The position numbers and the translations under genes are program-made. Below, one piece after another: positions 15,282 through 16,659 of a stretch of 16,659 nucleotides of DNA. The DNA is taken from NCBI GenBank assembly GCA_937925645.1, contig CALAMB010000025.1, forward strand, positions 1 through 16,659, written 5' to 3'. Source of the DNA: an uncultured Acidobacteriota bacterium. Lineage in GTDB: Bacteria > Acidobacteriota > JAAYUB01. Numbering within the stretch: position 1 is the first letter of the stretch; the number at the start of each line of letters is the position of its first letter. The notes under the pieces are model-generated. The model did no database searches and was not told the DNA's origin. It was given only the letters and a program-made list of their open reading frames with translations.

Positions 15282-16610
15282 TTACGCTCCACCCCGTACC
15301 GGTGCCGCCGGATCGTCCTCCAGATATTTTTTCACCGTCCGCCAGTCGAGATCCAGTCGGCGGGCCACCTCGCCGTAGGAGCCGAGCCGGGCGTGGAGGA
15401 CGCGCGCGTAACCTGACAGCAGTTCCCTCGCCGTGAGCCGGCCGTCGCGCATGGCCGCGGCCAGCTCTGCGGCGGTGTCGCCGGCCGGCACGGCCGGCAC
15501 ACCGTCGTACCGCCGCTTGAGCAGAACGCGCCGCACGCACTGTTCCAGCTCCCGGACATTGCCGGGCCAGCCGTAATCAGGCCCCGGGCTCTCCCGGATC
15601 GCCGCCAGGACGACCTCGACGGGCTCGGTCGCGGGCTGGCCCAGCAGCCGCGCCACCGTGGCCGCCACCAGCGTCGCCAGTTCCCGCGGCTCCTCGGCCA
15701 GGCGCTGCCGGAGCGGCGGCACCACGATGGTGTCGGAGCAGAGGCGGTAGTAGAAGTCCGCCCGGAAACGGCCGCCGGCGAGCAGCTCCGGCAGCGGCCG
15801 GTTGGTGGCGGCGATGATCCGGCCGGCGAACCGCTCGCGGGCGTGGCTCCCCACCGGCGTGAAGGCGCGCTCCTGCAGCACCTGGAGCAGCTTGATCTGG
15901 ATGGTGGCCGGCACCTCGCCGATCTCGTCGAGAAAGACCGCGCCGTGCTGGCTGCACATGGCCAGGGCGCCCCGGTGGTCCTCTGCCGCGCCGGTGAAGG
16001 CGCCCTTGCGGTGCCCGAACAGCTCCGACTCGATGAGCCCCTCGGCGAACTGCGACAGGTTCAGCGCCGTGAACGACCGGGTGAAGCTCTCGACGAACGC
16101 CCCTCGGCGCGAGTCGAACGGGATGAAGCCGGACCGGCCGATGGCCGCGGCGGCGGTCCCCTTGCCGGTGCCCGTCTCGCCGAGCAGCAGGGTGGAAAAG
16201 TCCTCCATCCGGCGCCACAACCAGCGGCTGTAAAGTCCCAGGTCGCAGGTGAACACGTTGTTCCACAGCTCGCGCCGCAGCCGGCCCATGCACGGGCTTT
16301 CGCCCAGCAGCGACTCGTGGATGAAGTAGAAGGCGCGGCGCAGTTGAAAGCAGAGCGCCAGGTATCGGCCGGCGGCGGCGGCGGAGAACCCGCGGCGCTG
16401 GAGCTCCGCCAGGGCGGCCCGGGCGAACGGCACCGCCAGCGGCGCGTCGCTGGCAGCGAGCTGGCGGCGGATATGGTCGTCGAACGGCGCCTGGTGCCGG
16501 TAGAAGAAATCGAAGAGGAGGGCGGCTTCGACGAGCGGCCGGTCAGTGGGGCCGAAGTCGTCCAGCCGGACGGGCGCCGCGGCCTCCAGCCGCTCCAGTC
16601 GCGCGTGCAC
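15282..16610 (-). CDS. Sigma-54-dependent transcriptional activator (N terminus truncated)
   Basis: This is an enhancer-binding AAA+ protein that remodels sigma-54 RNA polymerase. The 442 visible residues start at GTG 16610, next to adapter sequence, so the true start is lost. Residues 1-135 are an alpha-helical N-terminal region with no receiver, GAF or PAS motif that I recognise. The AAA+ core shows Walker A GETGTGKG (144-151), the sigma-54-contacting GAFTGA (203-208), Walker B GAVFLDEI (223-230), AATNR and the Arg-finger region FRADFYYRL (282-290). WPGNVRELEQCVRRVL (348-363) closes the core. A C-terminal helix-turn-helix lies near 411-430 (SYGEVARRLDLDWRTVKKYL). The family activates sigma-54 promoters from upstream sites in the cytoplasm. 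A sigma-54 element occurs before the receptor gene in this window, but target assignment is unproven. It converges on the helicase. Confidence 0.92.
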   Translation of the reverse strand: MHARLERLEAAAPVRLDDFGPTDRPLVEAALLFDFFYRHQAPFDDHIRRQLAASDAPLAVPFARAALAELQRRGFSAAAAGRYLALCFQLRRAFYFIHESLLGESPCMGRLRRELWNNVFTCDLGLYSRWLWRRMEDFSTLLLGETGTGKGTAAAAIGRSGFIPFDSRRGAFVESFTRSFTALNLSQFAEGLIESELFGHRKGAFTGAAEDHRGALAMCSQHGAVFLDEIGEVPATIQIKLLQVLQERAFTPVGSHARERFAGRIIAATNRPLPELLAGGRFRADFYYRLCSDTIVVPPLRQRLAEEPRELATLVAATVARLLGQPATEPVEVVLAAIRESPGPDYGWPGNVRELEQCVRRVLLKRRYDGVPAVPAGDTAAELAAAMRDGRLTARELLSGYARVLHARLGSYGEVARRLDLDWRTVKKYLEDDPAAPVRGGA

Positions 16611-16611
16611 C

Positions 16612-16659
16612 AGATCGGAAGAGCGTCGTGTAGGGAAAGAGTGTAGATGTCGGTGGTCG
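16612..16659. other. Illumina TruSeq adapter contamination
   Basis: From AGATCGGAAGAGC to the window end, these 48 bases match the reverse complement of the TruSeq universal adapter at 47 of 48 positions; the one difference is near 16649. They are not genomic, and any reading frame crossing 16611 is artefactual. Confidence 0.97.

Overview
The window looks like a GC-rich (roughly two-thirds G+C by eye) genome of an Acidobacteriota-type bacterium, most likely a metagenome-assembled contig. The best taxonomic hint is the Oar-like TonB-dependent receptor with an N-terminal carboxypeptidase-regulatory-like domain, a family greatly expanded in Acidobacteriota. The sigma-54 activator subtype and the repeat-rich intergenic DNA fit a large-genome environmental lineage. 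This placement is inference. Both contig edges are incomplete: the first gene lacks its 5' end, and the last 48 bases are Illumina TruSeq adapter (47 of 48 positions match), not genome.

Layout from left to right. 1-534 (+): 3' part of a metallo-beta-lactamase-fold hydrolase. 535-1160: no convincing gene, but about a dozen small GC-rich hairpins, four headed by GTAG as in REP elements. 1161-4514 and 4674-7988 (both -): a tandem pair of about 1100-residue membrane-anchored lipase-like proteins, each with a cytoplasmic GYF_2 domain, a Pro/Ala-rich linker, one membrane anchor and a large exported part holding an alpha/beta-hydrolase. 8128-9138 (-): a nitrilase with an intact Glu-Lys-Cys triad. 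9139-9844: an AT-rich divergent control region with an extended -10 for the nitrilase and a very good sigma-54 -24/-12 element facing the receptor. 9845-12826 (+): the Oar-like TonB-dependent receptor, followed by a strong intrinsic terminator. 12909-13220: a striking intergenic element built of degenerate 7-base units, with 50-base inverted-repeat arms (46/50 matches). 13470-15164 (+): a DEAD-box RNA helicase with a 12-bp minisatellite inside its core. 15282-16610 (-): a sigma-54 activator cut off at its N terminus by the adapter.

Functional links. The receptor and the lipase pair belong to the cell envelope. The predicted sigma-54 promoter of the receptor and a sigma-54 activator occur in the same window, but the helicase separates them, so direct regulation is only a hypothesis. 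Nitrilase and lipase B have separate promoter-like elements and a 139-base gap, so they are probably not a tight operon.

The most unusual items are the heptanucleotide-periodic palindromic element, the GTAG-hairpin cluster and the duplicated GYF-lipase architecture. I found no tRNA or rRNA gene, CRISPR array, transposase or phage gene.
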